A stretch of 64,000 nt of DNA from Marinomonas sp. UCMA 3892 (GCF_012726345.1 NZ_PTXN01000013.1:62001-126000); one strand, 5' to 3'. Shown: positions 1 to 12,034, counted from the stretch's first letter. Translations and numbers: made by a program. The notes: generated from the letters alone by a model not told the origin.

Positions 1-1
1 T

Positions 2-784
2 CTCTTTGGCTTTAACAATGTTTATTACCTTGGTGTAGACAATGGTTTCAAAGATAAAGGCAGTCATCACTCTGTTCACAGTGGATATTATAAAGACGGC
101 AAAGAGTCTGGCTTTCAAACTTTCCAGGAAGCAAAATTAGTAGAACGCGAAGGAAACTTCGGTGGCACAATTTACGCAACAGGGATTATGGATACTTCAC
201 GTGTTCAGTTGGAATCTCTCACTCGACAATTGAATAAACGCCGTAATTTTGCCAGTTTTAATTTATCCGATGGCGCAAAAATTGAAGGTGTAACGCCCTT
301 ACGTTTTGAAGATGTTCTCATCATGGATCCTAAAATCGATCACGCTAAAGTTATCGATATTCTAGAAAGCGTATTTTTTACAGAACCGCCAGAGTCGTTA
401 ATTGATCAGTCTGCCAATGCGCTTATTTCTGTCGATGACTTCTGCAAGATTAGTCGGGTTCTGCAACAGGGCTGGGATGAATCGATAACAACACGTGAGC
501 AAGTGTGTGATTTATTTTGGTCTCATCATCGTCAGATTTATTTTTTGAAGGGCAGTATTCATCGTCATATTTATGATCTATTAATTGGTTCCTTCACTTA
601 CTCTGCATTCCTAATCGTGCAGTTTTTGTTTAAGTATCAGGACGAAGCTGAAACCGTGGCTCGGGCCCGTCATTTATTTACGCCTTGGTGTGAATTCCTT
701 GAAGAAATGCCAAGCATGCTTCAGCAAGCGTCTGAATATGTAGATCAAGGTAATGATCATCTCATCACTTTTTATAATGGTTAA
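2..784 (+). CDS. Maf/DUF115 motility-associated glycosyltransferase, C-terminal part
   Basis: The reading frame is open from base 2, so the gene begins upstream and only about 260 C-terminal residues are present. The first residues include GVDNGFKD followed by a His-rich HHSVHSGYY stretch, which resembles the conserved core of the DUF115/MAF_flag10 family (Maf proteins). Members of this family are linked to transfer of pseudaminic or legionaminic acid to flagellin. An internal ATG at 188 is not the true start because coding continues through it. It ends 2 bases before pseI and so is probably co-transcribed with the pseudaminic acid genes, which supports a role in flagellar glycosylation. The remainder of the C-terminal half has no motif I can name. 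Confidence 0.7.
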   Translation, partial: LFGFNNVYYLGVDNGFKDKGSHHSVHSGYYKDGKESGFQTFQEAKLVEREGNFGGTIYATGIMDTSRVQLESLTRQLNKRRNFASFNLSDGAKIEGVTPLRFEDVLIMDPKIDHAKVIDILESVFFTEPPESLIDQSANALISVDDFCKISRVLQQGWDESITTREQVCDLFWSHHRQIYFLKGSIHRHIYDLLIGSFTYSAFLIVQFLFKYQDEAETVARARHLFTPWCEFLEEMPSMLQQASEYVDQGNDHLITFYNG

Positions 785-786
785 TT

Positions 787-1818
787 ATGTTCGAACCTAT
801 GTTTGAAAAAATGCCTTTTATTATTGCTGAGTTATCGGGCAATCATGACCAAGATTTTGAGCTTGCTAAAGCCATGATTCATGCTGCGGCAGAGGCAGGC
901 GTGGATGCTATTAAACTGCAAACCTATACACCAGATACCATGACATTAGACGTGCGCCATGGCGAGTTTATGGTGTCTGAAAGTGATAGCTTGTGGCGTG
1001 GCTCCAACTTGTATGATCTATACAAAAAAGCCTCAACGCCTTGGGAGTGGCATAAGCCGTTGTTCGAATTGGCTGAGTCGCTAGGATTAGTCGCCTTTAG
1101 CTCGCCTTTCGATTTAAGCGCAGTGGCATTTTTAGAATCTATCGATGTGCCTTTGTATAAAATCGCTTCTTTTGAGATGACCGACATTCCGTTAATTCAA
1201 GCGGTAGCAAGAACCGGTAAGCCGATTATCATGTCCACTGGCATGGCAAGTGAAGAAGAAATAGCAGAAGCCGTAGCAACTATTAGAGCCATTGGTGATA
1301 ATCCGTTAACACTGCTCAAATGCACCAGCACTTACCCTTCCAAAATAGAAGATTCCAACCTAGTCACTATGGCCGATTTAGCAGCAAAAACAGGTTGCCC
1401 AGTTGGATTATCTGACCATACCCAAGGCTTGGGGGCGGCTGTAGCTGCAACGGCGCTAGGTGCGACTGTCATCGAAAAGCACTTTGTTTTAGATCGTAGT
1501 GCTGGCGGGGTTGATGCTGAATTCTCTATGGAGCCCGAAGAGATGAAAGCGCTAGTTGTCGCTTGTCGTGCGGCAAAAGCGGCGCTTGGTACAGTGACTT
1601 ATGGTGGCTCAGATGCCGAGCAAGCTGCGAAGAAATACCGCCGCTCTATTTATGTGGCAGTAGATTTACCCGCTGGCACCATATTGACCGAAGAGCACCT
1701 AAAAATAATTCGCCCATCGTTCGGTCTTGCGCCGAAATATTGGCCAGAAGTGTTAGGTAAAACATTAATGGAAGATGCGCAAAAAGGTCAGCCGCTTGCT
1801 TGGGATATGATGGCGTGA
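787..1818 (+). CDS. pseI: pseudaminic acid synthase
   Basis: This 343-residue protein belongs to the NeuB/PseI family, which condenses phosphoenolpyruvate with a 6-deoxy hexosamine to make a nonulosonic acid. The TIM-barrel part carries FIIAELSGNH near residue 11, KLQTYTPD near 43, SPFD near 106 and KIASFE near 125. A C-terminal antifreeze-like SAF domain spans roughly residues 285-343. QTYTPD and the neighbouring pseG, pseB and pseC point to pseudaminic rather than sialic or legionaminic acid. It begins 2 bases after the Maf gene and overlaps pseG by four bases, so the three genes look like one operon. Confidence 0.9.
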   Translation: MFEPMFEKMPFIIAELSGNHDQDFELAKAMIHAAAEAGVDAIKLQTYTPDTMTLDVRHGEFMVSESDSLWRGSNLYDLYKKASTPWEWHKPLFELAESLGLVAFSSPFDLSAVAFLESIDVPLYKIASFEMTDIPLIQAVARTGKPIIMSTGMASEEEIAEAVATIRAIGDNPLTLLKCTSTYPSKIEDSNLVTMADLAAKTGCPVGLSDHTQGLGAAVAATALGATVIEKHFVLDRSAGGVDAEFSMEPEEMKALVVACRAAKAALGTVTYGGSDAEQAAKKYRRSIYVAVDLPAGTILTEEHLKIIRPSFGLAPKYWPEVLGKTLMEDAQKGQPLAWDMMA

Positions 1819-2813
1819 AACTCTTGGTGCGAGCTGATGCTTCTGTCGAGATCGGTATGGGGCACAGAGTTCGCTGCCAAGCCTTGATTCATGCTTTTAC
1901 ACAATACGGCTGGCAATGTCAGTTTGTGGTGGATCGTCGTTACCAAGCCTTTGCTTCCCCTGAAGATTGTTTTATCGGTGGCCAATCTGAAAAAGAGTGT
2001 AAGACAGAGTTTCTATCTCTAGCAGAACAAGCTGATTTAGTGATCTTAGATCATTACGGCTACAGTGCCGAAGATATTACGGTATTGCATCAACATCAGC
2101 CAAATTTACTGGTGTTGGATGATATGAATGACAGAGGTGACTTTCCTGCCAAATGGCTTCTGAATCCTTTGCAGCAAGGTTACTCCAAGCAAATTGAATT
2201 CCCATTAACGGGAAGCCGATACGCGTTATTAAGACCAGCTTTCCAAAAGCTCGAATTAAATCAAATTTTACCACAGCAATTGCTTATTACCCTTGGCGGA
2301 ACCGACCCGCTTACTCTAACTTTGCCTATTTTAAACGCCTTGTTGGCGTCAGGTTTTCCTACGAAAGACATTCAGGTTCTATTGGGCGCTAATGCCAAAA
2401 ATGCCGATAAAGTGATCAGTTTTTGTCACCACAATAGTATCGCTTTTGAACAAGGTTTAGCGGATGTCACTTATTTGATGAAGCAAGCCAAGATGGCAAT
2501 TTCTGCCGCTGGTGGTACCTTGTTTGAATTGGCTTGCATGGGCGTGCCGACCGTCTTTGCCCAAGTGGCTGACAATCAAACTCGCTCTTTGGAGCAACAT
2601 GTGCCATTAGATTGGTGTCGTTCTATTCGTTTTGATAATGTGCCGGAAGAAGTGCGGCAGCAACGTATTGAACAGTTGGTTGAAGTGATTAATCGTTACT
2701 GGTTAGATATTGAGTGGCAAGAAAATGCTCGTAAAACGGCTCGTGGTTTAGTCGATGGTGACGGTGCAAACCGCGTAGCAAAAACCATTAACTCATATTT
2801 TTCAGCTTCATGA
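1815..2813 (+). CDS. pseG: UDP-2,4-diacetamido-2,4,6-trideoxy-beta-L-altropyranose hydrolase
   Basis: PseG removes UDP from the activated sugar just before the PseI step. I choose the GTG at 1815, which overlaps the pseI stop in GTGA and gives the usual N-terminus MKLLVRADASVEIGMGHRVRC-like pattern. Its His17 sits where the catalytic histidine of characterised PseG lies. A TTG at 1800 would add five residues. The protein has two Rossmann-like halves of the glycosyltransferase-B type, with SAAGGTLFELACMG in the C-terminal half. Its last 26 bases overlap the 3' end of the oppositely oriented pseF. Confidence 0.88.
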   Translation: MKLLVRADASVEIGMGHRVRCQALIHAFTQYGWQCQFVVDRRYQAFASPEDCFIGGQSEKECKTEFLSLAEQADLVILDHYGYSAEDITVLHQHQPNLLVLDDMNDRGDFPAKWLLNPLQQGYSKQIEFPLTGSRYALLRPAFQKLELNQILPQQLLITLGGTDPLTLTLPILNALLASGFPTKDIQVLLGANAKNADKVISFCHHNSIAFEQGLADVTYLMKQAKMAISAAGGTLFELACMGVPTVFAQVADNQTRSLEQHVPLDWCRSIRFDNVPEEVRQQRIEQLVEVINRYWLDIEWQENARKTARGLVDGDGANRVAKTINSYFSAS

Positions 2814-3510
2814 TTTGCGTTAAGCGCAACCAATCTTCTTCCGTGTCTAAATCCTGAATTCGATGTCTTGGTAATAATAAAGGCTTGGATTTAGGGCCAA
2901 ATATTTCTTCATCAAACCAGTCTTGAGTGCTCGCCCAATAGAACTGCCCCGCATCATGAATAGCTTCGACTAAATCTTGTGAGCGTTTGCCAATGTGTTC
3001 AGGGAACATGGGCGCTAATTCGCCGTTTTCTTTGAGGTGAAGTGCTCTTTGAATCGGGAAGGCAAAGGTAGTGGCTGAAAAGCAAAATGCTGTGTTTTGG
3101 TTTAGTTGTACCAAACCTTGCTGTAAATCTTCTGGCGTCAGCATTGGGCAAGTGGCATAAATCAAACACGCTTGGTCTGGTATTTTGCCTTCATCAATCA
3201 AATGGCGCAGCGCATGCTGCATTACCGGTGTTGTACCTGTCATATGATCGGCCAAATCGGCAGGGCGAAAAAACGGAGTCTCTGCGCCAAATTTGCGTGC
3301 GACTTCTGCAATTTCTATATCATCGGTAGAGACAATAACGCGATCGAATAGCCCTGAAGCAATCGCCGTTTCGATGGAATAAGCGATCAAAGGTTTGCCA
3401 TCTAAAAAGCGAATGTTTTTTCTAGGAATACGCTGTGATCCACCACGGGCTGGAATCACCGCAACTCGATAGTTTTTTGGGTTTTCTTGTGAAAGAGCGC
3501 TGTTTTTCAT
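2788..3510 (-). CDS. pseF: pseudaminic acid cytidylyltransferase
   Basis: This 240-residue protein activates pseudaminic acid with CTP to the CMP-sugar used by the flagellin transferase. It belongs to the NeuA/PseF nucleotidyltransferase family: the nucleotide-binding PARGGSQRIPRKN motif lies near residues 20-32 and is followed by LDGKPLIAYSIETA. It is the last gene of the minus-strand group pseB-pseC-pseF, starting only 3 bases after the pseC stop. Its 3' end overlaps the converging pseG by 26 bases. Confidence 0.9.
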   Translation of the reverse strand: MKNSALSQENPKNYRVAVIPARGGSQRIPRKNIRFLDGKPLIAYSIETAIASGLFDRVIVSTDDIEIAEVARKFGAETPFFRPADLADHMTGTTPVMQHALRHLIDEGKIPDQACLIYATCPMLTPEDLQQGLVQLNQNTAFCFSATTFAFPIQRALHLKENGELAPMFPEHIGKRSQDLVEAIHDAGQFYWASTQDWFDEEIFGPKSKPLLLPRHRIQDLDTEEDWLRLTQIMKLKNMS

Positions 3511-3513
3511 TGT

Positions 3514-5773
<2,260 letters not shown>

Positions 5774-5826
5774 CTAAACATTAATGAAATCAAGGAACTG
5801 CTATTGATTATAACTGCATAATCAAT

Positions 5827-6390
5827 TTATTTTTTCTTTCGTGATATACAGTCTGCAATATGATCATTAACCATGCCCGTGGCCTGCATAAAAGCATAAC
5901 AGGTCGTTGCGCCAAGAAATTTAAAGCCTCTTTTCTTTAAGTCTTTGGCAAAACGAGTGGAAAGTTCGGTTACCGCAGGTGCTTCTGCGTGATGGCTGAT
6001 TGAATTATCAATGACTTTATTATCACTAAATGCCCAGTAATATTGGCTAAATGAACCAAATTCGTCGACAATTTTTAAAAAGGCTTTGGCATTGTTAATG
6101 GTGGCTTCAATTTTAGCGCGATGGCGAACGATACGTTCATCCAGTAATAAGCGTTCTACGTCAGCTTCGGTCATTTTTGCGACTTTAACTGGATCAAAAC
6201 CATGAAAAAGCGCTCGATAACCTTCTCGCTTGCGTAAAATAGTAATCCAGCTTAGACCTGCTTGAGCGCTTTCTAGTACAATGCATTCAAATAACGTTTG
6301 GTCGTCATAAATAGGGATACCCCATTCATTATCATGATAATGAATGTATTCAGGAGATCCTAAACACCAAGCGCAACGTATATTTTCCAT
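5827..6390 (-). CDS. tag: DNA-3-methyladenine glycosylase I
   Basis: A base-excision repair enzyme that removes 3-methyladenine from alkylated DNA. The 187 residues are the normal length for the family. The N-terminal RCAWC with a His-rich YHDNEWG stretch and the C-terminal HIADC fit the Tag zinc site. The AGLSWITILRKREGYRALF segment and FLGATTCYAFMQATGMVNDH are strongly conserved family blocks. It is an isolated gene between the pse cluster and the divergent nudF gene. Confidence 0.92.
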   Translation of the reverse strand: MENIRCAWCLGSPEYIHYHDNEWGIPIYDDQTLFECIVLESAQAGLSWITILRKREGYRALFHGFDPVKVAKMTEADVERLLLDERIVRHRAKIEATINNAKAFLKIVDEFGSFSQYYWAFSDNKVIDNSISHHAEAPAVTELSTRFAKDLKKRGFKFLGATTCYAFMQATGMVNDHIADCISRKKK

Positions 6391-6516
6391 TTGCGATACT
6401 CCAAATTTATAATCGCGACTTTTGTCATCGTGGCTTTTGTAACAGTGATTGCCTGAGTTGCGAATTAATCATATCAGACCACATTCCAAATAGTGGCCTG
6501 TTTAGGACGAGATAAT

Positions 6517-7137
6517 ATGAAGTTTAAACCGACGTACAGCAAAAAAGATGTTGAGGTATTAGCTGACGAATGTCTTTACAAAGGCTTCTTTGAAATGCGT
6601 AAACTGACCTTGAAACATAAAAAGTTTAACGGTGAATGGAGCCAGCCCATGACCCGAGAAATGATGGTGCGTAACGATGCTGTATGCGTGTTGCTGTTTG
6701 ACCCTATTGAGGACAAAATCCTATTAATTGAACAGTTTCGTCCTGCTGTATTTAAAAGTGAATCACCATGGTTGCTGGAATTAGTGGCTGGAATGGTGGA
6801 AGAAGGTGAAAGCGATGAAGACGTAGTGCGCCGTGAATCTTTAGAAGAAGCGGGAGTGACGGTAAAGCGTCTTGAATACATGTTTAAGTTTGTGCCGTCG
6901 CCGGGCGGATTAGTGGAGTACTTACGCATGTATGCCGGAGAATTTGATTCAAACTTAGTAGATACCACGAAAGTTCATGGCTTGGACGAAGAAAATGAAG
7001 ACATCAAATTGCATCTGGTATCTTCTGATGACGCCATTGCCTTGCTTAAGAATGATGTAGAAAACGCCAGCACTATCATGGGATTGCAGTGGTTTGCGCT
7101 AAATAAAAACGATCTGATAAAACGTTGGTGCGCTTAA
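6517..7137 (+). CDS. nudF: ADP-ribose pyrophosphatase (Nudix)
   Basis: This Nudix hydrolase is expected to split ADP-ribose into AMP and ribose 5-phosphate. The 206-residue protein contains a Nudix box with G-x5-E-x7-REUxEE-xGU spacing, beginning GMVEEGES and ending RRESLEEAGV. I choose the ATG at 6517 because an AGGACGAG ribosome-binding site precedes it; the in-frame GTG at 6493 lacks one. It starts a run nudF, acyltransferase, yqiB, yqiA, parE that resembles the E. coli nudF-yqiB-cpdA-yqiA-parE region, with cpdA absent. Confidence 0.9.
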   Translation: MKFKPTYSKKDVEVLADECLYKGFFEMRKLTLKHKKFNGEWSQPMTREMMVRNDAVCVLLFDPIEDKILLIEQFRPAVFKSESPWLLELVAGMVEEGESDEDVVRRESLEEAGVTVKRLEYMFKFVPSPGGLVEYLRMYAGEFDSNLVDTTKVHGLDEENEDIKLHLVSSDDAIALLKNDVENASTIMGLQWFALNKNDLIKRWCA

Positions 7138-7141
7138 GTTG

Positions 7142-8122
7142 ATGAAATCAGATACATCTGTTTTGATAAATAAGAAGACGCTATTGCAGCCAGTTATTGG
7201 CCTTATTTCTTTTGCCTTTATGTGTAGCAATGTATTTTTCTGGACCTTGTTGGTTCATCTTGTTGCGCCGTTATTATTGCTAAAAAACACCCGCTATGAA
7301 AACTTTGCCGAGCACTGTTTTAATCGTTTATATGATGGCTGGGTGGCTTCTTGTGAGTGGTGGTTTCAAAACATCTTAGGAATAAGATGGGAACTTGATG
7401 AAACAATGAAAGTAGATTTTGACTATTGGCATCTGATCATTGCGAATCATCGATCTTGGGCCGATGTGTTCGTGATCTTTGCTCAGCTCAAAGGCCGTCG
7501 CCCTTTACCAAGAGTATTTATGAAGCAAGCTCTGATTTGGTTGCCGTTTGTTGGGTCAGCCGCTTATATAATGGGGTTTCCTTTTATGAAGCGCTATACT
7601 AAAGAGCAAATTCAAAAGAACCCCAAGTTAGCCGGTAAAGATTTAGCGACGACCAAACGGTCTTGTGTACGTCTTTTGAAACGTCCAAACTCTATAATGA
7701 GTTTTGTGGAAGGCACACGTTTCACTGAAGCTAAGCACAAACAACAGGCATCGCCTTATCATTGCTTATTAAAACCTAAGGCTGGAGGCGTTAGTTTCAT
7801 ATTGCAAACTATGCCAGAAGCCATAAAAAGCATTACAGACATCAATGTTTTATATGAGCAAAAGACAGTAACGGGGTGGGACCTTCTGTGCGGTAGAATC
7901 GGCAAAGTGAAAGTCATGGTGCGAGAAGTAGCCATTCCTGACACCATGTTAATGCCAGAATACCAAGCGTCTGGAAAGGATAGAGAACACTTCTTTACTT
8001 GGTTTAATCTATACTGGCACGATAAAGACACACGTATGAGCCATCAGTTAGACGCTTTAAAACAGAGTGTTATGATTGGTTCAGAGCAAGAATTTTCAAA
8101 AGGAAATACGTCGCAAGAATGA
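7142..8122 (+). CDS. PlsC-type lysophospholipid acyltransferase, YihG-like
   Basis: A membrane acyltransferase of the 1-acylglycerol-3-phosphate acyltransferase family. A hydrophobic N-terminal segment covers about residues 18-47. The catalytic HX4D motif is NHRSWAD (His103) and the acceptor-binding block is SFVEGTRFT. The 326-residue length and the motif pair match E. coli YihG/YihG-like proteins better than the shorter PlsC. A TTG at 7139 directly precedes the chosen ATG. It lies 4 bases after nudF and overlaps yqiB by four bases, so it is part of the same transcription unit. The exact acyl acceptor cannot be told from sequence. Confidence 0.75.
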   Translation: MKSDTSVLINKKTLLQPVIGLISFAFMCSNVFFWTLLVHLVAPLLLLKNTRYENFAEHCFNRLYDGWVASCEWWFQNILGIRWELDETMKVDFDYWHLIIANHRSWADVFVIFAQLKGRRPLPRVFMKQALIWLPFVGSAAYIMGFPFMKRYTKEQIQKNPKLAGKDLATTKRSCVRLLKRPNSIMSFVEGTRFTEAKHKQQASPYHCLLKPKAGGVSFILQTMPEAIKSITDINVLYEQKTVTGWDLLCGRIGKVKVMVREVAIPDTMLMPEYQASGKDREHFFTWFNLYWHDKDTRMSHQLDALKQSVMIGSEQEFSKGNTSQE

Positions 8123-8601
8123 CAGACATTATGAAGACACAGAAAACATCGAAACAATATGTACCAGATTTGGTGAGTTTACAGCTGCTAGGTGAGTTGA
8201 ATTACCGCCGCTTAGGTAAACTCATGCGCGGTCAAGAAGAGATGGATTCTTGGAATTTTTCCGTTCATAGTGCGGGTGATCAAGAGAGTCGTTTATGTTT
8301 GACGCTTGGTAAAGAAAGCCGATTCACCTCTGAAATTTTATTAGAGTTTGGCCCAGAAATTCCTAAGAAACTTCTGTTCAAGACAACACTATCTATGACA
8401 GTGCGCTTGTATCATGATGTGGGCATTGCTGAGATTACTGATGGTCATCGACAATACAGCGGCACGTACCCTTATCCAAATGATGCCATGCTGCATCGAG
8501 ACGAGAAATTTCGTTTAAATCAGCAACTGGCTGATTTGTTGGAGCTGTGTTTGAAGCATGGTCATAGATTGAATAACACCTTGTCTTTTCAGTTTGCCTA
8601 A
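8119..8601 (+). CDS. yqiB: DUF1249 family protein YqiB
   Basis: A 160-residue protein of the DUF1249 family with unknown function. The N-terminal YVPDLVSLQLLGELNYRRL block is the family hallmark, as is the Tyr-rich middle around QYSGTYPYPNDAMLH. The E. coli homologue also lies between nudF and yqiA, so position supports the name. It overlaps the upstream acyltransferase gene by four bases. The ATG at 8131 is a possible alternative start. Confidence 0.85.
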   Translation: MTDIMKTQKTSKQYVPDLVSLQLLGELNYRRLGKLMRGQEEMDSWNFSVHSAGDQESRLCLTLGKESRFTSEILLEFGPEIPKKLLFKTTLSMTVRLYHDVGIAEITDGHRQYSGTYPYPNDAMLHRDEKFRLNQQLADLLELCLKHGHRLNNTLSFQFA

Positions 8602-8650
8602 TCCTAAGATTTATCTTTATAACTTAACCTAAGTAAAGAGACGAGATCCT

Positions 8651-9232
8651 TTGACTGCTTTATTGTATATCCATGGTTTTAATAGCTCGGAACGTTCCCA
8701 TAAGGCGACTGTTTTAGGGGAGGCGGCGAAAGAAATGGGCCTGCCTGATGCGATTATTTCTCCGCGCTTATCTTGGCAACCAGCGCAAGCGATTAAACAG
8801 TTGGAAGCAATAATTGAAGCCAATCAGCATCAGGGCATTACGTTAATCGGTAGTTCTCTAGGGGGATTTTATGCGGCATATCTTGCCGAAAAATACCATT
8901 TGAAGGCTATTTTAGTGAATCCTGCGGTGCAAGCTCCCGTATTGCTACAAGATTTTTTGGGACCTCAGCTTAACCCTTATACCAATGAAGAATACGAATT
9001 AACTCAAGCCCACATGATAGAGCTTGAGCAATTGGTAATTACAGAACCGACAGCCGATTTATACTGGCTGATGATTCAAGAAGGCGATGAAGTGTTGGAT
9101 TATAAAGAAGCACTTAAAGCCTTTCCCAAAACAGCACGACTTACTCACGAAGAAAAAGGCGACCATAGTTTTACTGAATTTGAACGGTTTTCCGCAGAAA
9201 TTCTTCGTTTTGCTGAAATATTAACCGAGTAA
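8651..9232 (+). CDS. yqiA: YqiA-type alpha/beta-hydrolase esterase
   Basis: A 193-residue small esterase of the YqiA (UPF0227-like) alpha/beta-hydrolase group. It starts with the oxyanion-region YIHGFNSS and has the nucleophile elbow GSSLGG near residue 71. The acidic residue and histidine are expected in the C-terminal QEGDEVLDY and GDHSF segments. The start is TTG, since no ATG lies ahead of the HGFNS motif; it follows an AGAGACGAG stretch. It lies directly upstream of parE, as in E. coli. The natural substrate is unknown. Confidence 0.82.
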   Translation: MTALLYIHGFNSSERSHKATVLGEAAKEMGLPDAIISPRLSWQPAQAIKQLEAIIEANQHQGITLIGSSLGGFYAAYLAEKYHLKAILVNPAVQAPVLLQDFLGPQLNPYTNEEYELTQAHMIELEQLVITEPTADLYWLMIQEGDEVLDYKEALKAFPKTARLTHEEKGDHSFTEFERFSAEILRFAEILTE

Positions 9233-9364
9233 GCTACTGCTTTTGTTGGACTATTTCACACTAAGTAAAACCAGTGATAGACTCTAGCCAATCTAATTTA
9301 CACTCGCACGCGCTGTAGTATTTTGACACTATGACGCACGATCAACTTGGAAGTAAAAACACGC

Positions 9365-11263
9365 ATGTCTGCAAAAGAATATAACGCCGGATCGATAGAA
9401 GTTCTTAGTGGCTTAGAACCAGTACAAAAACGCCCAGGAATGTATACGGATACCTCACGGCCAAATCATCTAGCGCAAGAAGTCATTGATAACTCAGTCG
9501 ATGAAGCTTTGGCTAGTCATGCGGATCGCATAGAAGTCATTCTGTATAAAGACGGTTCTTTGAGCGTAGAAGACAACGGTCGAGGCATGCCAGTCGATAT
9601 TCACCCAGAAGAGGGGATCTCGGGTGTTGAGTTGATCCTGACCAAACTTCATGCTGGTGGTAAATTCTCGGGTGATAACTATCAGTTCTCTGGTGGTTTG
9701 CACGGTGTAGGGGTATCCGTTGTTAACGCTTTATCTACGTCATTAGAAGTATGGGTAAGACGTAACGGTATTCAATACCATATTGGCTTTGAAAACGGTT
9801 TTAAGACCTCTGAGCTAAAAGAAATCGGCACAGTTGGCAAAAAGAACACAGGTACCAAAGTTAAATTTACCGCAGATAGCAAATACTTTGATAACCCGAA
9901 ATTTTCTATTTCTCGCCTTAAACATTTATTAAAAGCCAAAGCGGTACTTTGCTCGGGCTTGCATGTTGTCTTTATTGACCAAACGGGTAGTGAAGAAGCC
10001 CGTGAAGAATGGTTTTTCCAAGATGGTTTAAAAGATTACTTAGCGCAAGCCAATGACGGCTTTGTACTCCTTCCAGATGAGCCTTTCATTGGCGGTTTGA
10101 CAGAAAAAACGCAAGGGGTTGATTGGGCAGTACAGTGGTTGCCTGAAGGTGGTGAGTTGGTAACAGAAAGTTATGTCAACTTGATCCCAACAGCGCAAGG
10201 AGGAACACATGTCAATGGGTTGCGAACAGGTTTGTTAGAAGCCATTCGTGAATTCTGTGATTTCCACAACTTGTTACCCCGCGGTGTTAAGTTAACCGCG
10301 GAAGACGTGTGGGATCGTTGTAGCTACGTGTTGTCAGCAAAAATTCAAGAACCACAATTTTCAGGACAAACCAAAGAGCGTTTATCATCTCGTCAGATCG
10401 TTGCCTTTATTTCCGCGACGGTAAAAGATTCTTTCAGCCTTTGGTTGAACTCCCATGTTGAAGACGGTAAAAAAATCGCCGACATCGTGATTAACAGCGC
10501 GCAAAAACGCTTAAAAGACAGTAAAAAAGTAGTGCGTAAACGAGTGACTCAAGGCCCAGCATTGCCAGGAAAATTGGCAGATTGTTCAGGGCAAGATTCC
10601 TCTCGAAGCGAACTTTTCCTCGTGGAAGGGGACTCTGCAGGTGGTTCTGCCAAACAAGCTCGCGAGAAAGACTTCCAAGCTATTTTGCCGTTACGAGGTA
10701 AAATATTAAATACTTGGGAGGTGGATTCCAATCAAGTACTTGCATCTCAGGAGATCCATGACATTTCTGTAGCACTTGGTGTCGATCCTGGTGACGAAGA
10801 TCTAAGTGGCTTACGTTACGGTAAAGTTTGTATTTTGGCTGATGCCGACTCGGATGGTTTGCACATTGCTACCCTGATTTGCGCCTTGTTTGTTCGCCAT
10901 TTCCCTGCCTTGGTAAACAGCGGGCATGTGTTTGTTGCTATGCCGCCTTTGTATCGAATCGACATCGGTAAAGAAGTTTACTACGCCCTAGACGACGAAG
11001 AAAAAGACATTACCTTACACAAGATTGCCGCTGAAAATAAACGTGGTACACCAAACGTACAACGATTTAAAGGCTTGGGTGAGATGAACCCATCGCAACT
11101 ACGCGAAACTACCATGGCGCCAGATACTCGTCGCTTAATTCAGCTCACCATGGAAGACAAGCCGGATACTAATGAGCTTCTAGACAAACTACTGTCGAAA
11201 AAGCGTGCAGGGGATCGTAAAAGCTGGCTAGAAACTTACGGTAACTTGGCGATTATTGATTAA
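9365..11263 (+). CDS. parE: DNA topoisomerase IV subunit B
   Basis: The ATPase subunit of topoisomerase IV, which decatenates daughter chromosomes with ParC. The 632 residues show the GHKL ATPase motifs (EVIDNSVDEAL, DNGRGMPV, GGLHGVGVSVVNALS), the Toprim block VEGDSAGGSAKQARE, the metal-binding DADSDG and the C-terminal RFKGLGEMNP. I choose the ATG at 9365 because MSAKEYNAGSIEVLSGLEPV aligns with the E. coli start; TTG at 9347 is possible. parC is not in the window. Confidence 0.95.
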   Translation: MSAKEYNAGSIEVLSGLEPVQKRPGMYTDTSRPNHLAQEVIDNSVDEALASHADRIEVILYKDGSLSVEDNGRGMPVDIHPEEGISGVELILTKLHAGGKFSGDNYQFSGGLHGVGVSVVNALSTSLEVWVRRNGIQYHIGFENGFKTSELKEIGTVGKKNTGTKVKFTADSKYFDNPKFSISRLKHLLKAKAVLCSGLHVVFIDQTGSEEAREEWFFQDGLKDYLAQANDGFVLLPDEPFIGGLTEKTQGVDWAVQWLPEGGELVTESYVNLIPTAQGGTHVNGLRTGLLEAIREFCDFHNLLPRGVKLTAEDVWDRCSYVLSAKIQEPQFSGQTKERLSSRQIVAFISATVKDSFSLWLNSHVEDGKKIADIVINSAQKRLKDSKKVVRKRVTQGPALPGKLADCSGQDSSRSELFLVEGDSAGGSAKQAREKDFQAILPLRGKILNTWEVDSNQVLASQEIHDISVALGVDPGDEDLSGLRYGKVCILADADSDGLHIATLICALFVRHFPALVNSGHVFVAMPPLYRIDIGKEVYYALDDEEKDITLHKIAAENKRGTPNVQRFKGLGEMNPSQLRETTMAPDTRRLIQLTMEDKPDTNELLDKLLSKKRAGDRKSWLETYGNLAIID

Positions 11264-11329
11264 TAAAATATCGCTTTTGCCCAGGCAAGCTAAAATATAT
11301 GTATAGCTCAACTAAATGGAAACGAATGA

Positions 11330-11944
11330 ATGTCTGAAGAAAAAGACGATGATGTCATCAGCGAAGAAGTTCTTTATGAAAAGATAGATCACTATTTATT
11401 GACGTTCGGGACAGACCGCTCACTGATGTGTGTATCAGAGTTAGATGGCTTTTTAACGGCATTAGGTTGCTCTGTACAAGAGTTAGAACCAGATGTTTGG
11501 TTGAATGCTATTTGGGGCGCGGACGAAGATCAACCTGTCTGGGAATCAACCGAACAAGAGGATGAGTTTCTGAGCCTTGTGCTTATCATGTATATGGAAA
11601 CCATGAACAGCTTGTTGTTTGGGGATTTTTATCCTGTCTATCTTGAACAAGAAGTGGATGGCGAATACACCATAATGGTAGAAGAATGGTGTGTTGGTTT
11701 CATTCGCGGTGCTAAACTGATCGGTTTAGGGATCGGTGGTGATCGAGAGTTTTTCGATGAAGTCCTAGCGCCAGTGCGTTTATTTGGTACTGAAGCCGGT
11801 TGGGACAAGCTTGAAACTATGGTGACGGCAGAAGTTACCTTCTGGCGAGAAACCTTAGAGCCTTCTATATTGCGCTTGGTGCAGCATTATCACCCTGAAA
11901 TGCAAACAGGCACAAAAAACAAAGAAACTCGCGTACTGCATTAA
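11330..11944 (+). CDS. UPF0149/YecA family protein
   Basis: A 204-residue acidic protein of the YecA/YgfB (UPF0149) family, whose function is unknown. The family block SELDGFLTALGCSV near residue 36, followed by W..AIWG, identifies it; the helical part with WCVGFIRGAKL is also typical. The C-terminal SEC-C metal-binding motif found in some members is absent here. It is a single gene after parE, followed by the bidirectional terminator at 12035. Confidence 0.75.
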   Translation: MSEEKDDDVISEEVLYEKIDHYLLTFGTDRSLMCVSELDGFLTALGCSVQELEPDVWLNAIWGADEDQPVWESTEQEDEFLSLVLIMYMETMNSLLFGDFYPVYLEQEVDGEYTIMVEEWCVGFIRGAKLIGLGIGGDREFFDEVLAPVRLFGTEAGWDKLETMVTAEVTFWRETLEPSILRLVQHYHPEMQTGTKNKETRVLH

Positions 11945-12034
11945 GTTTAGTTATTTATGTCACCAGTGGTTGGGAATTAACCTCAAAGAGACTAAACGCT
12001 GTTTTATAGGCAAGTTGTTTATATAGGCAGGTAT